Shown piece by piece: positions 1 to 7,876 of a stretch of DNA of 64,000 nt; the stretch's first letter is position 1; every line of letters starts with the position of its first letter. Where the stretch lies: positions 1-64,000 of the forward strand of contig SMSL01000014.1 of assembly GCA_007859995.1 (NCBI GenBank). The letters run 5' to 3'. This stretch comes from Candidatus Brocadiaceae bacterium S225 (GTDB taxonomy: Bacteria; Planctomycetota; Brocadiia; Brocadiales; Scalinduaceae). Under the pieces are notes generated by a model. That model made no database searches and was not told the DNA's origin. It saw nothing but the letters and a program-made list of their open reading frames with translations. A program made the translations under genes and the position numbers.

Positions 1-1
1 T

Positions 2-169
2 ACAAGAACACAAAAAGGATTAGAGATTAAATCAATGCTTGATCAAAATCAATATGAAACGGGCATTAAAATTAGTGATGAAGAAATGGCTAGATTAAAT
101 ATACGAAAGGCGAAGTTTCATGGAGAATGGAATTATAAAATTTCTCCTCTCGACAATCACAAGAATTAG
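2..169 (+). pseudogene. ISAzo13-type transposase, C-terminal end (cut by window start)
   Basis: The open frame entering from the left edge encodes about 55 residues ending in a pattern typical of ISAzo13-family transposase C-termini: GIKISDEEMARLNI followed by FHGEWNYKISP. Only the end is visible, so whether the element is intact cannot be judged. The next gene continues in the same frame right after the stop, which suggests the element end was joined to, or inserted into, an existing gene. Confidence 0.7.
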
Positions 170-259
170 GGATTTTATTTTTGCTTAATTCCTCAGTGCA
201 AATCGAATGCTGGTGAATTTGATCATTATGATGATGAAGCAAATGCTTTCTTCATCCCA

Positions 260-670
260 ATGATGTGGCAGGAAATAGCTTGTAAAGCAACATTAGGGGA
301 GTTGAATGCACTTCTAGAGTGGGAATTGCATCACATAGCAACTATTCCACATTTCGAAGTAAAAGCACGTACCAATAAAGGTAAATCAAAATTGGTTTCT
401 GATTTATCAGTGAAGGATGTTTTTAAATTAATTGAAAAATATTATGAACTAAAGATCAATGAAATTGATTCATTTGAAGGTGTAATGGAATTCAGAAAAA
501 AAGTTAATTCTTTTAAACATCGGAAGGGATACAAGCATCCAATTAAAGACAACTGCAAAACACTCTGTGAAAAAGTCGAGTTAAACATAAAAGAAGCTTT
601 TGAGTGTATAGATATTTTAAGAAAATTCATCAAAGATCTATGGTCAAAAACAACAAATAAAAAATCATAA
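260..670 (+). CDS. HEPN-like hypothetical protein, probably 5'-truncated
   Basis: This 136-residue, strongly helical protein has no clear named family. Residues 80-95 contain an Arg-rich stretch (FRKKVNSFKHRKGY) resembling the R...H patch of HEPN RNases, so a HEPN-like fold is possible. The frame stays open upstream to position 170, directly after the transposase stop, and that extension (for example CKSNAGEFDHYDDEANAF) looks coding. The original gene was therefore probably longer and lost its 5' end to the IS. The ATG at 260 is the first available start, with no obvious ribosome binding site. Function is unknown. Confidence 0.5.
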   Translation: MMWQEIACKATLGELNALLEWELHHIATIPHFEVKARTNKGKSKLVSDLSVKDVFKLIEKYYELKINEIDSFEGVMEFRKKVNSFKHRKGYKHPIKDNCKTLCEKVELNIKEAFECIDILRKFIKDLWSKTTNKKS

Positions 671-984
671 CAAAAAACTACAGCCAACCTCCTGCGTCAG
701 CGGGTGAGTACTTCGTTATATTTCAACCACACTTCCTCATTACCTCGTTTCTCACGACCAAACGCTTATAGTGCTATTAGTAAAGAAATACTGACTAAAG
801 TTTTATAGACATTAACCGATTATTTATATAGGGCTTATGGTAAAGATTCTCTTTTACTAAAATAAGTAGGTAAACAACGATGAGAAAAAATCATAACAGT
901 TTAAACTCAGATATACATAATCTATCTACTATCTGAATTATATTGAAAATGCCCTGGTATCTCTTAAACGGGAACAAACCATTC
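671..984. other. Non-coding stretch
   Basis: No credible coding frame, RNA gene or strong hairpin is seen. The sequence is AT-rich and full of stops in all frames. Confidence 0.4.
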
Positions 985-1179
985 TAGGTTTAATGTATTA
1001 CAGAGGACAAGGGGTAAAAACAGGATTATGAAGCAGCCGTTAAGCGGTATCGAATAGCTACCGAGCAGAGATACACACAAGCACAGAAAAATCTTAGTGC
1101 AAGGTACTCACAGGGTCTAGGTGTAGAGAAAGATCAAAAAGTGGCAGTTAAGTGGCAACTCAAGGCCATTATTGAATAA
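985..1179 (+). pseudogene. Decayed Sel1-like repeat protein fragment
   Basis: Translation across a frameshift near 1017 gives two adjacent Sel1-type (tetratricopeptide-like) units. The first reads LGLMYYRGQGV then DYEAAVKRYRIATEQ, and the second ARYSQGLGVEKDQKVAVKW, ending at a stop at 1177-1179. The consensus A..LG..Y..G.GV..D...A..W is well preserved. There is no start codon or complete frame, so this is a relic of a larger Sel1 protein. Such proteins usually act as scaffolds. Confidence 0.65.
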
Positions 1180-1385
1180 TACTGATGGCAGGTACTCTGG
1201 AGATAGGTAATTGAGGGACGGTCAAGGGTCACATCCTAATGATTAAATATTGACAAAAGTATAATTGTTGTCATTCGTCTAAAACACCAAGCATATTTGG
1301 GTGGCAAATCTGATCCAGAATTTCCATGCCTGATTATCTGATAAGTTTTTAATTCTAAAAGTACAATATCCAAAGGAGGAACATT

Positions 1386-2936
1386 ATGAGAATAAGATCA
1401 GCATGTAATGCAAACAGGAAACTTTTCTTTATTACACTTGTGACTTTTTTGCTTGGAACACTCTTTTCTACTATGAATACCTTCGGAGAGGATGGGGAAA
1501 AGTGTATAGAAGGTGATTGTTTAAATGGACAAGGAACGCTTATAGAGCCTGATGGGCGTAAGTATGTTGGAATGTTCAAGGATGGCAAGAAGCATGGAGA
1601 AGGAACATGTACATTGTCTAGTGGGAGCAAGTATGTTGGTGAGTTTAAGGATGACAAGCTTGATGGCCAAGGAACATTTACATGGTCTGATGGGCGTAAG
1701 TATGTTGGATCATGGAAGGATAGCAAGTTTGATGGTCAGGGAACTTACACTTGGCCAGACAGAGATAAGGATGTCAAGCTTGACAAGGTAAAACTTACAT
1801 TGCCTAATGGCGGCAAGTATGTTGGTGAGTGTAAGGATGGCAAGTTTTATGGCCAAGGAACATATACATGGGCTAATGGTAGTAAGTATGTTGGGTCATG
1901 GAAGGATAGCAAGTTTGATGGTCAGGGAACATATACATGGGCTAATGGTCATAAATATGTGGGTGAGTGGAAGGATAACAAGAAACATGGTCAGGGAACC
2001 CACACTTGGCCAAACGGAGATAAATATGAGGGCAAATGGAAGGTTGGTAAGTATGTTGGGTCATGGAAGGATGGCAAGCTTGACGAGGTAAAACCTATAT
2101 TGCCTGCTGGCAACAAGTATGTTGGAATGTTCAAGAATGGCAAGAAGCATGGAGAAGGAACACTTACATGGGCTAATGGTAGCAAGTATGTTGGAATGTT
2201 CAAGTATGGCAAGAGGCATGGAGAAGGAACGCATACATTGCCTGTTGGGACTAAGTATGCTGGGTCATGGAAGGATGGTAATCCGCATGGCCAAGGAACA
2301 TTTACATTTTCTGATGGGAATAAGTATGTTGGGTCATGGAAGGATGGCAAGATGCATGGACAAGGAACATTTATAGAGCCTGATGGGCGTAAGTATGTTG
2401 GAATGTTCAAGGATGGCGAGATGCATGGCCAAGGAACATTTACATGGTCTGATGGGCGTAAGTATGCTGGGTCATGGAAGGATGGCAAGATTCATGGAGA
2501 AGGAACGCAGACATTGTCTGATGGGACTAAGTATGTTGGAATGTTCAAGGATAACAAGCCTGGTGTTTTTGCTCAAAAAAGGGCAAGGGCAGGCCTTGGT
2601 GGTATTCCCTCTCATAATTATAGTTATGGAGTCTCAGGTACAAGCACAAATATTGGCAATACTACATTTCATAATCTTAATGGAGCCTTAGGTACAAGCA
2701 CAAGCATTGGCAATACTACCTTTCATAATATTGGTGGCTCCTTAGGTTCAAGCACAAACATTGGCGGTACTACCTTTCATAATATTGGTGGCACCTTAGG
2801 TTCAAGCACAAGCATTGGCGGTACCACCTTTCATAATATTGGTGGTAATTTAGGTTCTAGCACAAGGATTGGCGGTACAACTTTTCATAATATTGGTGGT
2901 AACTTAGGTTCAAGCATTGACCTTGGTGGTTACTAA
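1386..2936 (+). CDS. Secreted MORN-repeat protein with C-terminal 18-residue repeats
   Basis: The start at 1386 has a strong ribosome binding site (AAAGGAGG). Residues 1-34 form a signal peptide: basic start, hydrophobic core FFITLVTFLLGTLF, then a small-residue region. From about residue 45 to 395 there are roughly fifteen MORN units of about 23 residues (consensus YVG.WKDGK.HGQGT.T..DG.K), some degenerate. Residues about 415-516 carry five 18-residue units (GTSTSIGNTTFHNIGGSL type). MORN repeats bind lipids or proteins and often act as membrane-linked scaffolds. An export signal suggests a periplasmic or cell-surface location here. The exact role is unknown. Repeat copies are nearly identical at DNA level, so unit number may vary between strains. 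Confidence 0.9.
   Translation: MRIRSACNANRKLFFITLVTFLLGTLFSTMNTFGEDGEKCIEGDCLNGQGTLIEPDGRKYVGMFKDGKKHGEGTCTLSSGSKYVGEFKDDKLDGQGTFTWSDGRKYVGSWKDSKFDGQGTYTWPDRDKDVKLDKVKLTLPNGGKYVGECKDGKFYGQGTYTWANGSKYVGSWKDSKFDGQGTYTWANGHKYVGEWKDNKKHGQGTHTWPNGDKYEGKWKVGKYVGSWKDGKLDEVKPILPAGNKYVGMFKNGKKHGEGTLTWANGSKYVGMFKYGKRHGEGTHTLPVGTKYAGSWKDGNPHGQGTFTFSDGNKYVGSWKDGKMHGQGTFIEPDGRKYVGMFKDGEMHGQGTFTWSDGRKYAGSWKDGKIHGEGTQTLSDGTKYVGMFKDNKPGVFAQKRARAGLGGIPSHNYSYGVSGTSTNIGNTTFHNLNGALGTSTSIGNTTFHNIGGSLGSSTNIGGTTFHNIGGTLGSSTSIGGTTFHNIGGNLGSSTRIGGTTFHNIGGNLGSSIDLGGY
2635..2932 (+). repeat. Five tandem 54-bp repeats inside the MORN gene
   Basis: The 3' end of the MORN gene consists of five near-identical 54-nt units, each encoding 18 residues with the core IG(N/G)TTFHN. 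The period is an exact codon multiple, so gain or loss of a unit keeps the frame. Confidence 0.85.
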
Positions 2937-3150
2937 TATTGATTCATAGATAGCTTTATTTCCTTTTTCCCCCAACGTTTTGGTTCAGGCAATAAGTGTG
3001 AAATAAACTAAAATCATAAGTCCTTGATATTGGACTGGTTCCCCGTTATTTTTTGAATATTAAGGGATTGTGAGTATTGTATCTGCTCTAATAGGTTCAA
3101 TTAATTCTATCTATTTTGGTTGATTCTAGCACAAATAATAATTAACTTTT

Positions 3151-3260
3151 TTAGTATACTCAAGAATTTTCTAAAGTATCAATCTCAAGTAACATACTTG
3201 CCATACCACTCCTGTATTTATAAAGTACAATTCTTATATAAATAATGTCTTGTATTAGTT
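3151..3260. repeat. ~100-bp dispersed repeat, copy 1 of 3
   Basis: This AT-rich element is shared with 10806-10906 and 11536-11640. Common blocks are TACTCAAG, the perfect palindrome CAAGTAACATACTTG (3186-3200), TATTTATAAAG and AATGTCT. It lies immediately upstream of the HEPN-like gene at 3279, so it could carry a promoter or operator, or be a mobile-element remnant. Confidence 0.75.
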
Positions 3261-3278
3261 ATTAAATTTAGGAATAGT

Positions 3279-3764
3279 ATGTCTGAATATAGAATCGGGT
3301 TTGCTCAAAAATTGTCAGAAACTAGCGAAAGCATGATAGAAGAGGGGTTAAATTCTGAAGATGCTCAGAGAGCCGTTCTGTATATTTCTTGTGTTTCTTG
3401 TGAAATAGCATTGAAGGCCGCTTTGGAAAAAGCGGGAAAGACAGTTCCGGATATACGAAGGAAAAGTCATAATCTGTCTTCTTTATTAAAAGAAGTGTGC
3501 TCATGTACTGTTCTATGTGAAGTAACCAAAAATAAACTTAACAGGGTAAGGGCAACGGATATTCGAGGAGTTGTGGTTGATAGTAATTTTGCAAATGCTA
3601 CGGTTGGTCAATTACTAGAAGCGGAAGAAAATGGCGCTTCTAAATTTCCAAATGAAATTCGGTATGGCGAAGTGTTAAAACATTTTCCTGCGCCAGTAAT
3701 GTCAAAGCTGAGTATTATAGTAGTGGCTTGGGTTCGGTTACACTGGTCTGATATTCAAGCTTAA
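3279..3764 (+). CDS. HEPN-like protein
   Basis: This 161-residue helical protein has an N-terminal half reading AVLYISCVSCEIALKAALEK followed by RRKSHNLSSLLKEV. That matches the pattern of HEPN-superfamily proteins, in which a helix is followed by a 'SH.L..LL' segment near the nucleotide-binding face. HEPN proteins of this size are often toxins or accessory defence RNases. The canonical RX4-6H motif is not certain here. It stands alone behind repeat copy 1. No partner antitoxin is recognised, although the orphan gene at 3863 follows on the same strand. Confidence 0.55.
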   Translation: MSEYRIGFAQKLSETSESMIEEGLNSEDAQRAVLYISCVSCEIALKAALEKAGKTVPDIRRKSHNLSSLLKEVCSCTVLCEVTKNKLNRVRATDIRGVVVDSNFANATVGQLLEAEENGASKFPNEIRYGEVLKHFPAPVMSKLSIIVVAWVRLHWSDIQA

Positions 3765-3862
3765 TCTACCGCCGGAGCTAATCCATAGGACATGGTCGGC
3801 ATGCTTCGGTAGTCAACCACTGAGAACCTTGTGGGTAGCTCAGCTTTTGTTATCCAAAGAAA

Positions 3863-4480
3863 ATGATTACAAAAAAAGAGATACAAAAAGAACGTTCACC
3901 ATTAGGCCTAAGACAGTTTGTCTTGAGAAGAAAAAATAAAATTTCTAAAATAACAGATGAACGACATAAAGCCATGTTGAAAAATGGCTTATATAAACAG
4001 TTTTCAGATGAAATAATTCCATTGAGTTTGTTTTGCCTTAAAAATTACCAAAAGAATTTTAAAATAATTCCTGATCTCGGCGAAGAGGGATATGATGCAA
4101 TAGTAAAAGATGAAAATGGGGATCTTTATGAGAATATAGAATTAACATTCCCTCATGACGGGAAGTTTGAAGCTGATGATTCAAGAGAAACTATTAATAA
4201 AGGGATTGGAAATTTTCGTATTTATGAACCTGGAGAAGACCTTAATAATCTAAGGCCTTTTATTATGGATACATGCAGAAAAAAATTAGAGAAAGATTAC
4301 AGTGATTGCTCTTTAGTCATTATTCTTGGTTTATTTATTCGCCCATATAACCAGCACAAGAAATTATATATAAATATCTTGGAGGAAATAACAGAAGAAA
4401 TAAAGCAAAAATTTAAATTCAAAGCAAAGAGTGTTTATATATTATTTACACCTTTCAAAAAGATAATAAAAATTGGATAA
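3863..4480 (+). CDS. Hypothetical protein, possibly nuclease-like
   Basis: This is a 205-residue soluble, Lys-rich protein. Its central part (GYDAIVKDENGDLYENIELTF, followed by HDGKFEADDSRET) has the D...E.E spacing seen in some PD-(D/E)XK-like folds, but this is only a resemblance. It follows the HEPN-like gene by about 100 bp and precedes another orphan by 30 bp, so the three may be co-transcribed. The ATG at 3863 has no clear Shine-Dalgarno site. Function is unknown. Confidence 0.5.
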   Translation: MITKKEIQKERSPLGLRQFVLRRKNKISKITDERHKAMLKNGLYKQFSDEIIPLSLFCLKNYQKNFKIIPDLGEEGYDAIVKDENGDLYENIELTFPHDGKFEADDSRETINKGIGNFRIYEPGEDLNNLRPFIMDTCRKKLEKDYSDCSLVIILGLFIRPYNQHKKLYINILEEITEEIKQKFKFKAKSVYILFTPFKKIIKIG

Positions 4481-4509
4481 CCTGTAGGTGAACTTAATCA
4501 CTTTTACGC

Positions 4510-4773
4510 ATGAAAGCTGGTAAAAACAATAGTTGGAAAGAGAAGATAGACCCGGCTTTTGATAAGCCTATTAAGACGTATTTGGAATATCTACATGAAA
4601 TTGAAGATCTTCCAGATGACGGACAAGTAACATTTCAGGACGAATTCATTGAATTAATAAGTAAAAATCACAATTTGTCGGCAGATTATAAAAATGAATT
4701 TAAAAGTGTGATGCTTCAGTTTAACAAAAATGTCGGATTAGTAACTGAACATCAAAGTGAATTTTTTTTTTAA
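4510..4773 (+). CDS. Hypothetical protein, N-terminal part (separated from 4757-5533 by a T10 tract)
   Basis: These 87 residues begin with MKAGKNNSWKEKIDPAFDKP. The reading frame stops inside a run of ten T (4762-4771), and the downstream ORF starts on the other side of the same run in another frame. A one-base difference in the T tract would join the two into one protein of about 340 residues. A similar N-terminal stretch, NNSWKEKIRPAFDD, is found as a remnant at 11703. Function is unknown. Confidence 0.55.
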   Translation: MKAGKNNSWKEKIDPAFDKPIKTYLEYLHEIEDLPDDGQVTFQDEFIELISKNHNLSADYKNEFKSVMLQFNKNVGLVTEHQSEFFF

Positions 4774-5533
4774 CACAATTAATACCATAGATGAATACAA
4801 TAAATTATTGAAGGGATTACAAAAAGATGGCTCAAGAATAACTAGCTCTCAATCTTTTATACTATCCAAAATCACCTCGCTGATGCATTCCTTAATAAAA
4901 CTAGCAGGAAAACTACCAGAAGAAGAAAGCAAACAGTACTATGCTAATAAAATTAATGTATTTATTGAAGATATTCGTACAAAACATTTCATTCAGTTTC
5001 CAAAAGACTTTGAGTTAATATTACTTTCCCTTTTAATACGATTTCTTTTCAATAAACTTGATAAAAGCAAAGAAAAAGATGCTGTAAAAGAAGACATTGA
5101 ACACTTGAAAAATCCCATTGTGATTAGCACGGTGATAGGTTTTCTTTATTCGACCATTTCTCAAATCTCCCACCAGAAAGACATGCGTGAACTCCTGGAT
5201 AATGTAGAGAAGGGTGATGATAAATCGTTATTTAAGGCAATTACTATTGATAAAACTTTGACAAGTTACGAACCAATAAAAAACAGGATTATTCAAGCCC
5301 AGGCTTCCGGTGACAAATCATTTCTGAATAAGCTGGGTAAAGCAACAGCAAAAAGTCCGTTTGAAAGTGTTGGGGAACATGGCAAGACGTATGCGGTTTT
5401 GAATTTATTCTGGAATAAAGTACTTTATAAACTAAACAATCATGAGTTGTACGACTTCTTAGTATCATGCGGTTTAACCCCTCCTGCCTATCCAGATGCT
5501 TTTGATAAGTTCATGCAGAGACATATTAAATAA
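4757..5533 (+). CDS. Hypothetical helical protein, C-terminal part after the T10 tract
   Basis: This 258-residue ORF uses a GTG at 4757 as its only possible start, which lies inside the preceding ORF. It is therefore more likely the continuation of 4510-4773 than an independent gene. The protein is helical, with a hydrophobic segment around FELILLSLLIRFLF. It ends in a conserved-looking region (NLFWNKVLYKLNNHELYDFL). No family is recognised. A strong terminator lies 110 bp downstream. Confidence 0.55.
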   Translation: MNFFFNTINTIDEYNKLLKGLQKDGSRITSSQSFILSKITSLMHSLIKLAGKLPEEESKQYYANKINVFIEDIRTKHFIQFPKDFELILLSLLIRFLFNKLDKSKEKDAVKEDIEHLKNPIVISTVIGFLYSTISQISHQKDMRELLDNVEKGDDKSLFKAITIDKTLTSYEPIKNRIIQAQASGDKSFLNKLGKATAKSPFESVGEHGKTYAVLNLFWNKVLYKLNNHELYDFLVSCGLTPPAYPDAFDKFMQRHIK

Positions 5534-5641
5534 AATAATTTTAAAAGATATTTTCTTATCATGCCACAATTACAATACTTAGGACTGGACAAAAAACACC
5601 CCATTTAGTGTCCTGGTAATAAAAATAATTTTGAGTAAGTT

Positions 5642-5676
5642 AAGGCCACAGTTGAATAAACTGTGGCCTTTTTTAT
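5642..5676 (+). terminator. Rho-independent terminator
   Basis: The perfect 10-bp stem AAGGCCACAG / CTGTGGCCTT with a 9-nt loop is followed by a T-rich tail. It ends transcription of the 3.8-5.5 kb genes and sits at the left edge of the plasmid-like element. Confidence 0.9.
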
Positions 5677-5739
5677 TTTAAGGGTTAATTTGTGAAAAAG
5701 GGAGAACGGTAATTTGTCAAAATTGATTCAGGCAAAACT

Positions 5740-5792
5740 AACACAAACTTCTTTTATTTTCTGTTTTGTAGAAATTTAAAGAAGTTTGTGTT
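5740..5792. repeat. 15-bp inverted repeat
   Basis: AACACAAACTTCTTT (5740-5754) is repeated in perfect inverted orientation at 5778-5792, with a 23-nt spacer. There is no T-run, so it is not a typical terminator. It lies near the left end of the element and could be an end structure or a protein-binding site. Confidence 0.7.
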
Positions 5793-6063
5793 TTGGGAGT
5801 AAGTAAAAGCATGGCTGGAGCAATAAATGTTACTCCTTTTCTCTTTGCGAAGTGTTTTGTATGAAGCAAAGAGTGAAGGTATATAAGCTGAACAGGCGGA
5901 CATAATTATTTTTGAAAGTCTTTATCACATCAAATAAAGAAATTGGTACAGATTGAATATGTTGGATAGTCAACGATATTAAAATTAATTTGAGATAGCT
6001 AGTAATGTAAAGGATTAGAGAGTTTTAAGAGTTTAATGATTACAAGGAATACTTATGACTAAT

Positions 6064-6137
6064 ACTGTGGTGCGTGTGTGCGTAGTGAACGGAGCACACC
6101 GCGTGAGTGCAACGAAGCGCACACGCACGCACCACAC
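6064..6137. repeat. GC-rich palindromic region upstream of rep, candidate replication origin
   Basis: In an otherwise AT-rich stretch, the segment starting GTGGTGCGTGTGTGCG folds back on CGCACACGCACGCACCAC with only small bulges. The loop region holds GAACGGAGCACACCGCG. The base composition contrasts sharply with the flanks and the structure lies 145 bp upstream of the initiator gene. This is the position and form expected of a double- or single-strand origin for a rolling-circle-type replicon. The origin function is inference. Confidence 0.55.
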
Positions 6138-6280
6138 AGAATGCTAGATGATGAAACTGTAAGTTCTCACAATTGTAAAAACGATTGCATACAATTTAGC
6201 ATACATTAACACATAATTGGGTGCGAAGCCTAGTAACACAGCACCCCCTAATTACATAACTTATTTAGAAAGAGGTAAAG

Positions 6281-7372
6281 ATGGTATTTAAAGAAGTATT
6301 TAAGGGAATTGACAGTTTATATGTATCTTATAAGGGTACGCTCAAAGAAGGAATAAAAGAACAACTGGAAGAAAAAAAGAAACAAGCCCAATCAGAGAAT
6401 GAAAAGGAACAAGCTTTGGCAAGAATTACCATCGGTAACCACTTCTTTGAAGTAAAGGACAAAGGCGCTAGATATTATCCATTTGTTTTGGTTGATAATT
6501 GGTATCGTTTACAAGTGTCGGGAAGTAAGAGACAAAAACTACCACAAATATATGCTCAAGTATCAAGCCAGCTCCTTACCTGTTATGGTCTTGATGGCTC
6601 AATTAACGAATTAAGAAAGACAGTAAACATGCTCCTGGAAAAGACAGAAGAGGAAACCATCAGCAGGACAGATATTTTCACTGATTTTGTTACCAACAGT
6701 GAATTAGAGTTCATCGAAAAGGTATCCTGGGTTACCAGGGCACGAAAGATTCATAAATATTGGGATGGCAATATATTCACCGGTTGGACAATAGGAGAGG
6801 GTGGAAGTCTTTTAGCAAGAATCTATGACAAAACTGTTGAGATTGAAAAGAGTCGTAAGGATTATCTCAAAGAGATATGGGAAATGCATGGCTGGGACAC
6901 CTCTCAAAGTGTATGGAGACTCGAATTTCAATTAAGAAGAGAGTCTTTGGGGCAGATGTCCATAAATACATTTTCAAGTCTTACGGAAAAAGTAAATGCT
7001 CTTTGGGATTATTGTTCAAGTGATTGGTTACGGCTTGCGGTAAAGGACAATACCGTAAATAGAACACGATGGATGACAAATCCACTATGGGGAAAGATTC
7101 AAGGTGTAAGAATTAATGATGGCAAACTCACCGGTATATTAAGAGAGGTAGATAAATCAAGGATACCCAGCGATCAGACATTATTCCAAAATGGCATTGG
7201 CTATATCACGGCCTTTGCAGCACGTGAAGGATTTGAGAACATTGATAAGGACACGCTTAGTGAATACTTATATAAAGTTAAAAACTATCTCAGAAAACAA
7301 ACCAGAGGGAGAGATGAAGATTATTTAAAAGCAAAGATAAGTAATAAAAAGAAGAGATATAACAAGGCGTAA
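6281..7372 (+). CDS. Replication initiator, Rep_trans / phage RstA-like
   Basis: This 363-residue protein has the layout of the Rep_trans family (PF02486), which covers initiators of rolling-circle plasmids and RstA-type phage proteins. It has an N-terminal 'GIDSLYVSY' strand, then ISRTDIFTDFV (the conserved R.D...D strand), then LARIYDKTVEI and VWRLEFQLRRE (the conserved Y.K...E and WR.E.Q.RR segments). The family nicks the origin and initiates replication. The start follows AGAGG by a normal distance. Upstream lies the GC-rich palindrome at 6064. This fits a self-replicating stage for the integrated element. Confidence 0.7.
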   Translation: MVFKEVFKGIDSLYVSYKGTLKEGIKEQLEEKKKQAQSENEKEQALARITIGNHFFEVKDKGARYYPFVLVDNWYRLQVSGSKRQKLPQIYAQVSSQLLTCYGLDGSINELRKTVNMLLEKTEEETISRTDIFTDFVTNSELEFIEKVSWVTRARKIHKYWDGNIFTGWTIGEGGSLLARIYDKTVEIEKSRKDYLKEIWEMHGWDTSQSVWRLEFQLRRESLGQMSINTFSSLTEKVNALWDYCSSDWLRLAVKDNTVNRTRWMTNPLWGKIQGVRINDGKLTGILREVDKSRIPSDQTLFQNGIGYITAFAAREGFENIDKDTLSEYLYKVKNYLRKQTRGRDEDYLKAKISNKKKRYNKA

Positions 7373-7383
7373 GGTAGAGAAAA

Positions 7384-7647
7384 ATGAAGATAGTAACCAT
7401 ACAAGAAGTATCAGAATTTCTGAAAGTCAAAAAATTAACTCTCTATTCATGGGTGAATCAGAAATTGATACCCTCATTCAAATTAAATGGCCTCTGGCGT
7501 TTTGATATGGAAAAAATAGAGGATTGGGTGACAGAGTCAGCAAATACAAAAGTCGTAACAAAAAGGGTCACAAAAAAGACAACAAGGAATCAGGATATAG
7601 ACAGAATCATTAAACACGCAATTGAGGACGTTAATGGAAACGAATAA
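7384..7647 (+). CDS. Excisionase/MerR-type helix-turn-helix protein
   Basis: This 87-residue protein has an N-terminal winged HTH of the excisionase family (HTH_17): TIQEVSEFLKVKKLTLYSWV, then IPSFKLNGLWRFDMEKIEDWV. The basic tail is KRVTKKTTRNQD. Its position 11 bp after rep, and on the same strand as the integrase, suggests control of excision or of rep expression. The next gene's start overlaps its 3' end. Confidence 0.8.
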   Translation: MKIVTIQEVSEFLKVKKLTLYSWVNQKLIPSFKLNGLWRFDMEKIEDWVTESANTKVVTKRVTKKTTRNQDIDRIIKHAIEDVNGNE

Positions 7648-7876
7648 CCAGGATAATACAGAGAGCGAACAAGAGATTACTATTGCTCATCCTTCTTATG
7701 AAGTAAGTCAGACATTTATGTCATTAGGCTTCCGTGAAACGGTAGTATCTAACAATCAAAAGAAGACAAAAACTTTTATATCCTATCAGGAAAAGATATA
7801 TCAATACACACAGACAATTGTTTTGAACACGAAGATGAAAAAATTATATTCGATGCACAAAATAGGGTGCTTTTAA
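7634..7876 (+). CDS. N-terminal fragment of the P-loop protein gene (frameshifted)
   Basis: The frame starting at METNNQDNTES (7634, GAGG upstream) looks coding up to about residue 40 (FMSLGFRETVVSNNQ) and then turns into poor sequence. From about 7755 the -1 frame becomes better: KEDKNFYILSGKDIS, then HEDEKIIFDAQNRV, running without a stop into the 413-residue ORF that follows. I read this as one gene of about 490 residues with a frameshift in the A-rich stretch near 7755-7775. Confidence 0.55.
   Translation: METNNQDNTESEQEITIAHPSYEVSQTFMSLGFRETVVSNNQKKTKTFISYQEKIYQYTQTIVLNTKMKKLYSMHKIGCF

Noticed and set aside
1991-2488. Long minus-strand ORF opposite the MORN gene (165 residues) and similar ORFs in other frames
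   Set aside because: They mirror the MORN repeat DNA; the plus-strand frame has the signal peptide, MORN consensus and ribosome site.
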